This document shows, piece by piece, positions 18,201-32,418 of a DNA stretch of 64,000 nucleotides. The notes below the pieces were generated by a model. It was not told the origin of the DNA and ran no database searches. It saw nothing but the letters and a program-made list of their open reading frames with translations. A program made the translations under genes and the position numbers. Source of the DNA: Sipunculus nudus (lineage: Eukaryota; Annelida; Sipuncula; Golfingiida; Sipunculidae); the NCBI GenBank assembly GCA_026874595.1, contig JAPPUL010000055.1, forward strand, positions 1 through 64,000. Reading direction: 5' to 3'. Each line of letters starts with the position of its first letter. Positions within the stretch are counted from its first letter, which is position 1.

Positions 18201-18722
18201 AATTGCAAGTCTCGTAGAATCTCGCTCTGTTTTCCGTCAAACGAGAAATTACGAGATTTCACAGAAATGCTTATAATTCGGTCACCTTTTCGGCTAAAGA
18301 GGAGCAGTTTTCAGCATTTTGTTGCATTTTGGAAGCTTAACATGATAATAACTTACATCTCGCCACATCTCGTATCATCTCCCGCCAAACGAGAATATTC
18401 GAGAATTCGAACAAATGTGCATATCTCTGTCATTTTAATGCCAGAGATTTTTTTTTCTATTGTTCAAGATTCACTTGACTAGTTTGAAGTGACAAAATTG
18501 AATATCTCGTCATATCTCGCACCATTTCTTGTCAAACGAGAACATGGGACCATTCAAAGATACGCCTATAATTCTGTTATTTAAATGCTGAAGACCTTTA
18601 GTTTTCAGCATTCGATAGCGTCTAACACTCTCGGTCACATCTCGATAATATTGTAAGTTTCGTCAAATCTGGGATCGTTTTTTCTTCAAATAAAAAAGTG
18701 CATGCTATTGCCGTGACCATAA
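12270..18722 (+). repeat. Cassettes 2-5 of unit 2
   Basis: Copy of 416-6868 at offset 11854, with cassette starts at 12270, 14010, 15411 and 16800. The only difference I noticed is G at 17435. No gene is seen in this stretch. Confidence 0.93.
16837..17048 (+). repeat. Hairpin-bearing 68/72-bp array, three copies (unit 2)
   Basis: Same three-copy form as at 4983-5194. Confidence 0.93.
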
Positions 18723-19074
18723 GTGGCGGCAGTATGTGATAGTAAATGTCGGCAGGGGCATTACCCTTGACAGTTGGAGCCATGTTCTATGGGTGTGCGA
18801 TGGCCCATGAAGAAGAATTCTATTGTGCTGTTATCGTCTTCCTTTGATCGTTGCTTCGTAAGCTTCACAGACCAGCGCCAACCACCTGGTTGCCATGTGT
18901 CCTCAATGTAAACAACATTTGCTGTTTTCCTTTACCTGAGATATGTATGGTAGCCTGTTCACTTGTCCTTAGATTGTTTATTGTTGGTGTATTGAAGTAA
19001 AATAAAATGCCATGTTTTCCTGCATATTGATTGTAAATTGAATAAAATCATACAAGAACCAACCAATGTTCTAT
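18723..19074. other. Low-repeat stretch (unit 2)
   Basis: Copy of 6869-7220. Nothing further is recognised. Confidence 0.6.
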
Positions 19075-20563
19075 GACCACTATTTCAGATTTGAGATCAG
19101 AACAATTGATTTCTGCATAAACCACTATGACCAGATTTGAAAAACTTTAAAGTGGTCTATATTTTTTTCTGAAGAAGTTGAGCTATATGCTTGGAGATGC
19201 CAGCCAGTGGGTGTGAATGGATTGCAATGAAACCCAAACCAGGTGTGTGTGAAGAGTCTGGTGGAGATGAAGGGGGCCAAAACCTATTTGACTGTGTATA
19301 AGCATAAACTGGCCTGAAATCAGGTTTCTGGGGGCTTGAAATTTTTGTTTGTAGGAGCAGGGTAATATTATCTTGTTTCCCTGTATATACACCCTAAACT
19401 GGGCCTAATGACACCAAAACCAGGTTTGTGGGACCATCAGTACAGATTTGAGGTAAAAATATGGATTTTCTCTGTATATCACTATGTTCACTGTGTCCAG
19501 ATTTGGAAATTCAAACTGGTCCTAATTTTTTTTCTGAGGGAGTTGAGCCAAATGCTTTGAGATACCAGCCAGTGGGTGTAAATGGATTGCAATGATACCC
19601 AAACCAGGTGTGTGTGTTGAGTTTTGTGGAGATGAGGGGGGCCAGAACCTATTTGACTGTGTATAAGCATAAACTGGCCTGAAATCAGGTTTCTGGGGGC
19701 ATGAAATTTTTGTTTGTGGGAACTGGGTAATATTATCTTGTTTCCCTGTATATACACCCTAAACTTGGCCTAATGACACCAAAACCAGGTTTGTGGGACC
19801 ATCAGTACAGATTTGAGGTAAAAAAATGGATTTTCTCTGTATATCACTATGTTCACTGTGTCCAGATTTGGAAATTCAAACTGGTCCTAATTTTTTTTCT
19901 GAGGGAGTTGAGACAAATGCTTTGAGATACCAGCCAGTGGGTGTAAATGGATTGCAATGATACCCAAACCAGGTGTGTCTGTTGAGTTTTGTGGAGATGA
20001 GGGGGGCAAGAACCTATTTGACTGTGTATAAGCATAAACTGGCCTGAAATCAGGTTTCTGGGGGCTTGAAATTTTTGTTTGTGTCAGCAGGGTAATATTA
20101 TCTTATTTCCCTGTATATACACCCTGAATTGGGCCTAATGACACCTAAACCATGTTTGTGGGACCATCATTACAGATTTGAGGTAAAAAAATGGATTTTC
20201 CCTGTATATCACTATGTCCACTGTGTCCAGATTTGGAAATTCAAACTGGCCCTAATTTTTTTTCTGAGGGATTTGAACCAAATGCTTTGAGATTCCAGCC
20301 AGTGGGTGTAAGTGGATTGCAATGATAGCCAAACCAGGTGTGTGTGATGAGTCTGGTGGAGATGAGGTGGTCCAAAACACTATTTGCCTGTGTATAATAA
20401 GCCATATTACTGTCCTCAGCTGAAATCAGCTTTCTGGGGGCTTGAAATGTTTGCTGGTGGGAACAAGGTAATATTATCTGGTTATCATGGATATACACCC
20501 TAAAATGGCCCTGAGGACACCAAAAACATGCATGTTGGACCATGAGTACAGATTTGAGGTAAC
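19075..20563. repeat. 365-bp satellite, four copies (unit 2)
   Basis: Copy of 7221-8709 with anchors at 19200, 19565, 19930 and 20295. Confidence 0.95.
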
Positions 20564-22705
20564 AAATTGTCTGTCTATAAATTAAAAAAAAATCAAATAT
20601 CAAACTGTTATAAACATGTATCAATCTATTTAATAAAATCTCTTTTCATCCAATGAATTGCATCTTATTTCTTTATAAATAAACCATGATATTCAACTTC
20701 ATCCAGCAATAAAAAATGAAAATAAAATGAATAAAAGTTTTTTTTTTGGGGGGGGGGGGGTGGTGGTTGTGTTTTGTCAGTAAAATCCAGGCTTCTCTTT
20801 GGATCCCGGCGGTGGGCGAGGGTACAATGGACACCAAACAACATTTGAATGAACATTTTTTCTGCTGTTATTGGATGAGCAAGTCTCTGTGAATTTTAAA
20901 AAAATATTTATTCTGGTATTCAAGATGACAGTGAAAATGACCACAGGCGCTTGAATCTCTATTTGTGTTGATCTTGGTTTAAATAGTGTTCAATTTACCT
21001 TAACAACAATCCCCTACCGTTTAATGAGCTTTAAACCATGTTATATCGTTTGCCGGTACTTGTTTATATAATAGATACACAAGGCCGGCATCAAAGTCTG
21101 CGGACGGGTAGGCGATAATACAAAAAATCAATTGAAATTCCCAAATATTTCAAAGATTTTCGAGGGAAGAAACTTACAGTGGTTAAATGGCCAGTTTTTC
21201 TTTCTATAAAAGCATCAACAATTCCAATACACACAGTGTACCACATGTAATGAGCTCTTATTTGTAACTAGTCTGTATCCATTAAGCAGCTGTTACCCCA
21301 AACAAGGAAATCCCAATGTATCTTGGTCAGCAGTAAGGATTCCCCCTGGAACCTAACACCTGATTGGTTGATAATGATGGAAATAGTAATCTGGGATAAA
21401 TCTGTCTGTTCGTCGCTTAATGGATACAGACTCGTCATTGACTACCGATCTTACATAAGACGAAAACGCTTAACACTATATATTGTTTCAACAGTTTACT
21501 GTGCAAACCGTAACAAAAGCATGCAGGATATCAAATTTACAAAAAGTTCTTAAGGAAATATGATACAAAACATAAATTGTACCTTTGCTCACATTTAATG
21601 ATATCATCATGATGAATTCTCCGCAAATTCTCCAGCTGTCCGCGTTATAGATATATATGTATTTATTAATGACAAAAATTGACATACAATTTTATGGAAT
21701 AATTGCTGTTTTCTGGACCGTCCCAGCCCACAGGTAGGATAATATGGATTCCCGACAATATTCTAATGACCGTTCCCTGAGCTGGAACGGGCTAAGAAGG
21801 TCCCGGTCATTTTTTTTAATTGCCAATTCCCGGGTTTTTCGGACTAAAAAATGGCCCTACCCTTCATTCAATCTCCAGCCTCTTCTGGCGTTCCGGGTAT
21901 AAAAAAGAGCCCGTCCCATGCCTATTTAAGCTAGGACTGCAAACTCTGGGGTCAAAACAATTCAACTACGGCTTGGGATTACCACCTTTCCTCTTAAATT
22001 TCCATCGCGCCCGTGTCAAGTGTACCGTTTTATTCACAAACGTGCGGCAGGCGCCAAAAAATTTGACAGCACCCCTTTCGGATGCCAGAATATATCTTTA
22101 TATATAAAGTCCTAACCCATCACGGAACTAGGGCCTCACAATTTTTTATCTCATTACTTACCACTTCAGACTACTTAAAAAATCCCTGCTTTCCTTTTTA
22201 AACCAAAGATTCCAATTTTTAAAATATATTAAATTTCACATTACAGATAACCTACACCAAGGGGACATTACAGTTAATCCGTGATGGGCAGGACTTCTTG
22301 GAATTTTATAATTCCCGGACGCAGGCTGACCGACTGCCTTTTTTCTTCAAGGACAGCCCTAATTTAAGCCATCATCAGACTTGAAGATGTCCTCAGGCCG
22401 ACCTATTTGTCCAGGAATGAAAGGTCACGTCTCTGTTACCTAGAGGTCGGGTCTCTGTCTGACACGAACGCGGCTTCGCTTGCGTTTCGGCATTCTGGAC
22501 GTTCAACTCTTCAAGTTTCATTTTCATCGCTTTTTCTTATTTCCAGCACTCAAGAATAGAAGAAGTATTCAGTTGGACTTGTATTATTTTTTTTATTTCT
22601 GTCAAAAATGGATTGTCCTGTATAGGATAGCTACTAATAATAACACCAATAATGTCTCTCCATCTGTCTGCCTATCTGTCTGTCTAGCTGTCTGTATCAT
22701 TTCCA
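20564..22705. other. Single-copy spacer (unit 2)
   Basis: Copy of 8710-10851 with the T10G13 tract at 20738-20760. No gene is recognised. Confidence 0.6.
21765..21817 (+). other. Three-way-junction fold plus oligo-T (unit 2)
   Basis: Identical copy of the fold at 9911-9963. Confidence 0.4.
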
Positions 22706-25700
22706 TTTCCGGCAAGCGCGTGACCTCTGGTCATCTTGTTTGTTTGTCTGTCTGTCTGTCTGTGTACTCTCTACAGGCCACAATTTTGCGACAATTGTCT
22801 TTAAACTTATACAGCTGGTAGACAAGCAAAAGTCCTCGGGGCCTATTGTTTTTGGGCAATACAGGTCAAAGGTCAAGGTCAAGGTCATGAAAAGTATACA
22901 AAACGGTTTTTTCTTCATATCTTTGTTACTATTGGTCATATCTACTTCAAACATAGCTCATTTTAATCGTCATTCCAAGGCCTTACTTCAAGTGTGTAGA
23001 AGCTTCAAATTGGCCGTAACCATGGTTACGAATTTGGGGAAAAAGTCATGATATTCGAAAATCTGGGGTCTTATTTTTCTAACTTTGTCATTTTTAAAGC
23101 TAGAGAGGTCTAGTTTTTTGCATCAAGTAGCATTTAATAAGTACTGCACGATTTTATTAAAATTCTTGCGATATCTCGTATAATATCTCGTCAAACGAGA
23201 TATTTCGAGATTTCAGTAATCGTGCCCTGGAGGTCACAGTTTTGCAGGAATCTTTTTGAAACTGACATATCGTAAGTCCTACACTATTATCTCGAAATTG
23301 TTTTTCCATTTTTGGAATGCAGCTGCTAGGTGGCGCTGTATACAAATATCCCCAACATATCATGTTTTGGCCATATCTCCAAAACTGTGAGCCTCAATTA
23401 CATAAACTATAGCTTATTTTCATCCTCTGAGTCTTTTCTAAATCCTGGTGTAGTCATTTCGACTCAATCTTAAGTCACTTTGTCAGTGTGTCCGTCTGTT
23501 TCTCAGTTGTCCTCAAATTCGCTTGCTTGCTTGCCGGTTCTTGCGTCTTACATATAGCATTCTACATGTCCCAGTTTTCAAAGAATCCTTTTAAAACTGT
23601 TACATTTTATGTCTTACACTAATATCTCGAAACTAATTTTTCATTTTCCAGATATGGCCGCTAGGGGGCGGTGCACTCAAACTTCCACAACATATCATTT
23701 TTTGCCCATATCTCCAAAACTATAAACCTAATTTACATAAACTATAGCTTATTATCTTTCTCTGAGGTTTCTCCATCACATGATTAAGTCAACTGGTCTC
23801 AATCTTTGGTCAGTTTATCAGTATGTTTGTCTGTTTGTCAGTTGTCCTCAATTTCACCTGCTTCCTGGTTCTTGCGTCTCACATGTAGTATTCTACTGGC
23901 CACAATTTTGCAAGAATCGCTTTGTAACTTACACTTGTCATATTTCGTAATGATATCTGGAAGCCCTATGTTTATTATTCAAATAAGTCAAAGGTCAAGG
24001 TGATGGAAACATATCAACATTTTTTTTCTTCAGAACTTTGTTAATATTGATCCTATCTTTACAAACTAGGGATTATTTTCTTTCACTTTGACATTGATCG
24101 TTTATCTTACTAACTTAACCTCATTTCCGGCAAGCGCGTGACCTCTGGTCATCTAGTTTGTCTGTTTGTCTGTCTGTCTGTGTACTCTCTACAGGCCACA
24201 ATTTTGCAGCAATTGTCTTTAAACTTATACAGCTGGTAGACAAGAAAAAGTCCTCGGGGCCTATTGTTTTTGGGCAATACAGGTCAAAGGTCAAGGTCAA
24301 GGTCATCAAAACTTCTCAAAACGGTTTTTTCTTCATATCTTTGTCACTATTAGTCGTATCTTCTTCAAACATAGCTCATTTTAAACATCATTCCAAGGCC
24401 AGTCATCTGGTGTGTAGCTCTTTCAAATTTGCCGTAACCATGGTTACGAATTTTTGGGAAAAAGTCATGATATTCGAAAATAAGGGGCCTTATTTTTCTA
24501 ACTTTGGCAGTTTTACAGCTAGAGAGGTCTAGTTTTTGCATCAGGTAGCATTTAACAAGTACTGCAAGATTTTATTAAGGTCTCGCGATATCTCGTATAA
24601 TATCTCGTCAAACGAGATATTTCGAGATTTCAGTAATCTTGCCCTGGAGGTCACAGTTTTGCAGGAATCTTTTTGAAACTGACATATCGTGAGTCCTACA
24701 CTATTATCTTGAAACCATTTTTTCCATTTTTTGAATGCAGCCGCTAGGTGGCGCTGTATGCAAACCTCCCCAACATATCTTTTTTTGGCCATATCTCCAA
24801 AACTGTGAGCCTCAATTACATAAACTATAGCTTATTTTCTTCCTCTGAGTCTTTTCTAAATCCTGGTGGAGTCATTTTGACTCAATCTTGAGTCACTTTG
24901 TCAGTGTGTCCGTCTGTTTCTCAGTTTTCATCAAATTCGCCTGCTTACCGGTTTTGGCGTCTGACATATAGCATTCTACAGGTCACAGTTTTGTAAGAAT
25001 CCTTTTAAAACTATTACATCTTATGTCTTACACCAATATCTCGAAACTAATTTTTCATTTTCCAGAATTGGTCGCTAGGGGGCGGTGCACTCAAACTTGC
25101 ACAACATATCATTTTTTGGCCATATCTCCAAAACTATAAACCTCATTTACATAAACTATAGCTTATTTTCTTCCTCTGGGTCTTTCCAAAAACCTGGTGT
25201 ATTCATTTGGTCTCAATCTTGGGTCACTTTGTCTGTGTGTCCGTCTGTTTCTCAGTTGTCCTCAAATCCGCTTGCTTGCGTCTCACATATAGCATTCTAC
25301 AGGCCACAGTTTTGAAAGAATCCTTTTAAAACTATTACATCTTATGTCTTACACTAATATCTCGAAACGGATTTTTCATTTTCCAGAATTGGTTGCTAGG
25401 GGGCGGTGCACTCAAACTTGCACAACATATCATTTTTTGGCCATATCTCCAAAACTATAAACCTAATTTACATAAACTATAGCTTATATCTTTCTCTGAG
25501 GTTTCTTCATAACATGATTAAGTCATCTGTTCACAATCTTGGGTCAGTTTGTCAGTATGTTGTCTGTTTGTCAGTTGTCCTCAATTTCGCCTGCTTCCTG
25601 GTTCTTGCGTCTCACATGTAGCATTCTACTGGCCACAGTTTTGCAGGAATCGTTTTGTAAATTACACTTGTCATATATCGTGATGATATCTGGAAGTCCT

Positions 25701-28700
25701 ATGTTTATTATTCAAATAAGTCAAAGGTCAAGGTCAAAGTGATCAAAATATATCAAAATCTTATTTTCTTTAGAACTTTATTAATATTGGTTCTTTCTTC
25801 ACAAACTATGGATTATTTTCTTTCACTTTGACACTGCTCGTTCATCTGACTAACTTAACCTCATTTCCGGCAAGCGCGTGACCTCTGGTCATCTAGTTTG
25901 TTTGTCTGTCTGTCTGTCTGTCTGTGTACTCTCTACAGGCCACAATTTTCCAGCAATTGCTTTCAAACTTATACAGCTGGTAGACAAGCAAAAGTCCTGG
26001 AGGCCTATTGTTTTTGGGCATTATAGGTCAAATGTCAAGGTCAAGGTCATCAAAGGTATACAAAACGGTTTTTTGTTCATATCTGTGTTAATATTGGTCG
26101 TATCTACTTCAACAGTAGCTCATTTTAATCGTCATTCCAAGGCCTGTTTTCTGGTGTGCAGCTGACTCAATTTGCGGTAACCATGGTAACGCATTTTTGG
26201 GGAAAAGTGCTGATATTTTTCTAAATTTGTCAGTTTTAAAGCTACAGAGGTCTAGTTTTTTGCTTCAGGTTGCATTCACCTAGTACTACAAGATTCTATT
26301 AAGAGTCTCGCAATATCTCGTATAATATCTCGTCAAACGAGATATTTCGAGATTTCAGTAATCTTACCCTGGAGGCCACAGTTTTGCAGGAATCTTTTTG
26401 AAACTGGCATATCTTAAGTCCTACACTATTATCTCGAAATCAATTTTTCATTTTTTTAATTCGGCCGCTAGGGGGCGCTGGGTGCAAACCTCTCCAACAT
26501 ATCATGTTTTGGCAATATCTCCAAAATTATAAGCCTCAATTACAAAAACTATAGTTTATTTTTTTCCTCTAAGTCTTCTTCATGAACTCGTTTAGTCATC
26601 TGGTCTCAATCTTGTGTCACTTTGTCTGTGTGTCTGTTTCTCAGTTGTCCTCAAATCCGCTTGCTTGCCGGTTCTTGCGTCTCACATATAGCATTCTACA
26701 GGCCACAGTTTTGAAAGAATCTTTTTAAAACTATTACATCTTATGTCTTACACTAATATCTCGAAACGGATTTTTCATTTTCCAGAATTGGCCGCTAGGG
26801 GGCGGTGCACTCAAACTTCCACAACATATTATTTTTTGGCCATATCTCCAAAACTATTAACCTTAATCACATAAACTATAGCTTATTATCTTCCTCTGAG
26901 GTTTCTCCATCACATGATTAAGTCAACTGGTCTCAATCTTGGGTCAATTTGTCAGTATGTTTGTCTGTTTTTCAGTTGTCCTCAATTTCGCCTGCTTCCT
27001 GGTTCTTGCGTCTCACATGTAGCATTCTACTGGCCACAGTTTTCCAGGAATCGTTTTGTAAATTACACTTGTCATATATCGTGATGATATCTGGAAGTCC
27101 TATGTTTATTATTCAAATAAGTCAGAGGTCAAGGTCAAGGTGATCAAAATATATCAAAATCTTATTTACTTTAGAACTTTGTTAATATTGGTTCTTTCTC
27201 TCACAAACTATGGATTATTTTCTTTCACTTTGACACTGCTCGTTCATCTGACAAATTTTACATCATTTCCGGCAAGCGCGTGACCTCAGGTCATCTAGTC
27301 TGTCTGTCTGTCTGTCTGTGTACTCTCTACAGGCCACAATTTTCCAGCAATTGCTTTCAAACTTATACAGCTGGTAGACAAGCAAAAGTCCTGGAGGCCT
27401 ATTGTTTTTGGGCATTATAGGTCAAATGTCAAGGTCAAGGTCATCAAAAGTATACAAAACGGTTTTTTGTTCATATCTGTGTTAATATTGGTCGTATCTA
27501 CTTCAACAGTAGCTCATTTTTATCGTCATTCCAAGGCCTGTTTTCTGGTATGTAGCTGACTCAATTTGCGGTAACCATGGTAACGCATTTTTGGGGAAAA
27601 GTGCTGATATTTTTCTAAATTTGTCAGTTTTAAAGCTACAGAGGTCTAGTTTTTTGCTTCAGGTAGCATTCACCTAGTACTACAAGATTCTATTAAGAGT
27701 CTCGCAATATCTCGTATAATATCTCGTCAAACGAGATATTTCGAGATTTCAGTAATCTTGCCCTGGAGGCCACAGTTTTGCAGGAATCTTTTTGAAACTG
27801 GCATATCTTAAGTCCTACACTATTATCTCGAAATCAATTTTTCATTTTTTTAATTCGGCCGCTAGGGGGCGCTGGGTGCAAACCTCTCCAACATATCATG
27901 TTTTGGCAATATCTCCAAAATTATAAGCCTCAATTACAAAAACTATAGTGTATTTTTTTCCTCTAAGTCTTCTTCATGAACTCGTTTAGTCATCTGGTCT
28001 CAATCTTGTGTCACTTTGTCTGTGTGTCCGTCTGTTTCTCAGTTGTCCTCAAATCCGCTTGCTTGCCGGTTCTTGCGTCTCACATATAGCATTCTACAGG
28101 ACACAGTTTTGAAAGAATCTTTTTAAAACTATTACATCTTCTGTCTTACACTAATATCTCGAAACTGATTTTTTATTTTCCAGAATTGGCCGCTAGGGGG
28201 CGGTGCACTCAAACTTGCACAACATATCATTTTTTGGCCATATCTCCAAAACTATTAACCTCATTTACATAAACTATAGCTTATTATCTTCCTCTTAGGT
28301 TTCTTCATAACATGATTAAGTCATCTGTTCTCAATCTTGGGTCAGTATGTTTGTCTGTTTGTCAGTTGTCCTCAATTTCGCCTGCTTCCTGGTTCTTGCG
28401 TCTATCATGTAGCATTCTACTGGCCACAGTTTTGCAGGAATCGTTTTGTAAATTACACTTGTCATATATCGTGATGATATGTGGAAGTCCTATGTTTATT
28501 ATTCAAATAAGTCAAAGGTCAAGGTCAAGGTGATCAAAATATATCAAAATCTTATTTTCTTTAGAACTTTGTTAATATTGGTTCTTTCCTCACAAACTAT
28601 GGATTATTTTCTTTCACTTTGACACTGCTCGTTCATCTGACTAATTTTACATCATTTCCGGCAAGCGCGTGACCTCAGGTCATCTAGTTTGTTGCTTGCC

Positions 28701-30577
28701 GGAAATCTTCGATTTCTGCAAGCAGGTTGGTCAGTCGCGGATGTCTGTTTGTCTGTTTGTTGCTTGCCGGAAATCTTCGATTTCTGCAAGCAGGTTGGTC
28801 AGTCGCGGATGTCTGTTTGTCTGTTTGTTTGTTGCTTGCCGGAAATCTTCGATTTCTGCAAGCAGGTTGGTCAGTCGCGGATGTCTGTTTGTCTGTTTGT
28901 TTGTTTGTCTGTCTGTCTGTGTACTCTCTACAGGCCACAATTTTCCAGCAATTGCTTTCAAACTTATACAGCTGGTAGACAAGCAAAAGTCCTGGAGGCC
29001 TATTGTTTTTGGGCATTATAGGTCAAATGTCAAGGTCAAGGTCATCAAAAGTATACAAAACGGTTTTTTGTTCATATCTGTGTTAATATTGGTCGTATCT
29101 ACTTCAACAGTAGCTCATTTTAATCGTCATTCCAAGGCCTGTTTTCTGATGTGTAGCTGACTCAATTTGCGGTAACCATGGTTACGCAATTTTTTGGGAG
29201 GAATCATGGAATTTCATGATATTTTTCAAATTTGCATCAATCGTACTGATTCTGAGATATTTTATGTAACACAAGAATATCTCGAAATTGTTTTTTCAGA
29301 TTTTGGAAATGGCCGCCAGGGGGCGTTGCAGATGAAAAAACATGCAAATTTGTTTTGGTGCTATACCTCCAGAACTATTAAACATTGGGCCATTTCCATC
29401 ACAGCACCTTCAACTGGGGTCCATGGGCTTATTTTTGCGCATAGGTGTCAAAGTGCGCTATTGCCAGATTTCTCTATTTTTGGGGTAAAACTTTTGAATT
29501 TTGAAAATATGCAGTTTTCAGCTTCTAACTCTGTCAGTTTTTATGCTGGAGAGGTCAATTTTTTTGCATCTTGTAGCCCTTGGTGAGTTCTCGGTGATCC
29601 AATCAAAATTCTTGCAAAATCTCGCACCGTTTCTCGTCAAACGAGAGTCTTCGAGATTTCATTAAATATGACCTACAGGTTGCATTTTTTTAACAATGGC
29701 TTTGAAATTGATATATTTTGTGTTATTTATAAATATCTCGAAATCAGTTTTTCATTTTTTGGAAATAGCCACCAGGGGGCGTGGCACCTGAAACACTGTA
29801 ACATATCATTTTTCTGCAATATCTAAAATAATTTTAAACATGGCACAATTTTTATCGTTGTATCTTAAACTAGGAACATTGGCTTATTCCTCCGCACATG
29901 TAGCTTTGTGCTGCCGTTACCATGGTTACCAAATTTTGGGGTTAAACTTGACAATCTGTAAATAATAAGTTTTTTGCTTCTATCTCGGTTGATATTTATA
30001 CTACAAGGGTCTAGTTTTCTGCATGAGGTAGCATTCCCTTGCCTCTAATGCAGTTAATTGCAAGTCTCGTAGAATCTCGCTCTGTTTTCCGTCAAACGAG
30101 AAATTACGAGATTTCACAGAAATGCTTATAATTCGGTCACCTTTTCGGCTAAAGAGGAGCAGTTTTCAGCATTTTGTTGCATTTTGGAAGCTTAACATGA
30201 TAATAACTTACATCTCGCCACATCTCGTATCATCTCCCGCCAAACGAGAATATTCGAGAATTCGAACAAATGTGCATATCTCTGTCATTTTAATGCCAGA
30301 GATTTTTTTTTCTATTGTTCAAGATTCACTTGACTAGTTTGAAGTGACAAAATTGAATATCTCGTCATATCTCGCACCATTTCTTGTCAAACGAGAACAT
30401 GGGACCATTCAAAGATACGCCTATAATTCTGTTATTTAAATGCTGAAGACCTTTAGTTTTCAGCATTCGATAGCGTCTAACACTCTCGGTCACATCTCGA
30501 TAATATTGTAAGTTTCGTCAAATCTGGGATCGTTTTTTCTTCAAATAAAAAAGTGCATGCTATTGCCGTGACCATAA
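22706..30577 (+). repeat. Cassette block across the unit 2/3 edge
   Basis: Five cassettes starting at 22706, 24124, 25864, 27266 and 28655. It includes the single inserted C near 27199. Motif content and order match unit 1. No gene is seen. Confidence 0.93.
28692..28903 (+). repeat. Hairpin-bearing 68/72-bp array, three copies (unit 3)
   Basis: Same three-copy form as at 4983-5194. Confidence 0.93.
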
Positions 30578-30929
30578 GTGGCGGCAGTATGTGATAGTAA
30601 ATGTCGGCAGGGGCATTACCCTTGACAGTTGGAGCCATGTTCTATGGGTGTGCGATGGCCCATGAAGAAGAATTCTATTGTGCTGTTATCGTCTTCCTTT
30701 GATCGTTGCTTCGTAAGCTTCACAGACCAGCGCCAACCACCTGGTTGCCATGTGTCCTCAATGTAAACAACATTTGCTGTTTTCCTTTACCTGAGATATG
30801 TATGGTAGCCTGTTCACTTGTCCTTAGATTGTTTATTGTTGGTGTATTGAAGTAAAATAAAATGCCATGTTTTCCTGCATATTGATTGTAAATTGAATAA
30901 AATCATACAAGAACCAACCAATGTTCTAT
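30578..30929. other. Low-repeat stretch (unit 3)
   Basis: Copy of 6869-7220. Nothing further is recognised. Confidence 0.6.
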
Positions 30930-32418
30930 GACCACTATTTCAGATTTGAGATCAGAACAATTGATTTCTGCATAAACCACTATGACCAGATTTGAAAAAC
31001 TTTAAAGTGGTCTATATTTTTTTCTGAAGAAGTTGAGCTATATGCTTGGAGATGCCAGCCAGTGGGTGTGAATGGATTGCAATGAAACCCAAACCAGGTG
31101 TGTGTGAAGAGTCTGGTGGAGATGAAGGGGGCCAAAACCTATTTGACTGTGTATAAGCATAAACTGGCCTGAAATCAGGTTTCTGGGGGCTTGAAATTTT
31201 TGTTTGTAGGAGCAGGGTAATATTATCTTGTTTCCCTGTATATACACCCTAAACTGGGCCTAATGACACCAAAACCAGGTTTGTGGGACCATCAGTACAG
31301 ATTTGAGGTAAAAATATGGATTTTCTCTGTATATCACTATGTTCACTGTGTCCAGATTTGGAAATTCAAACTGGTCCTAATTTTTTTTCTGAGGGAGTTG
31401 AGCCAAATGCTTTGAGATACCAGCCAGTGGGTGTAAATGGATTGCAATGATACCCAAACCAGGTGTGTGTGTTGAGTTTTGTGGAGATGAGGGGGGCCAG
31501 AACCTATTTGACTGTGTATAAGCATAAACTGGCCTGAAATCAGGTTTCTGGGGGCATGAAATTTTTGTTTGTGGGAACTGGGTAATATTATCTTGTTTCC
31601 CTGTATATACACCCTAAACTTGGCCTAATGACACCAAAACCAGGTTTGTGGGACCATCAGTACAGATTTGAGGTAAAAAAATGGATTTTCTCTGTATATC
31701 ACTATGTTCACTGTGTCCAGATTTGGAAATTCAAACTGGTCCTAATTTTTTTTCTGAGGGAGTTGAGACAAATGCTTTGAGATACCAGCCAGTGGGTGTA
31801 AATGGATTGCAATGATACCCAAACCAGGTGTGTCTGTTGAGTTTTGTGGAGATGAGGGGGGCAAGAACCTATTTGACTGTGTATAAGCATAAACTGGCCT
31901 GAAATCAGGTTTCTGGGGGCTTGAAATTTTTGTTTGTGTCAGCAGGGTAATATTATCTTATTTCCCTGTATATACACCCTGAATTGGGCCTAATGACACC
32001 TAAACCATGTTTGTGGGACCATCATTACAGATTTGAGGTAAAAAAATGGATTTTCCCTGTATATCACTATGTCCACTGTGTCCAGATTTGGAAATTCAAA
32101 CTGGCCCTAATTTTTTTTCTGAGGGATTTGAACCAAATGCTTTGAGATTCCAGCCAGTGGGTGTAAGTGGATTGCAATGATAGCCAAACCAGGTGTGTGT
32201 GATGAGTCTGGTGGAGATGAGGTGGTCCAAAACACTATTTGCCTGTGTATAATAAGCCATATTACTGTCCTCAGCTGAAATCAGCTTTCTGGGGGCTTGA
32301 AATGTTTGCTGGTGGGAACAAGGTAATATTATCTGGTTATCATGGATATACACCCTAAAATGGCCCTGAGGACACCAAAAACATGCATGTTGGACCATGA
32401 GTACAGATTTGAGGTAAC
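30930..32418. repeat. 365-bp satellite, four copies (unit 3)
   Basis: Copy of 7221-8709 with anchors at 31055, 31420, 31785 and 32150. Confidence 0.95.

Larger units (their letters stand above)
11855..23708. repeat. Macrosatellite unit 2 (11854 bp)
   Basis: Second copy, same orientation, offset 11854 from unit 1 throughout. It carries G at 17435 where unit 1 has T, and its homopolymer at 20738-20760 is T10G13. The internal order of cassettes, 365-bp satellite and spacer is unchanged. Confidence 0.97.
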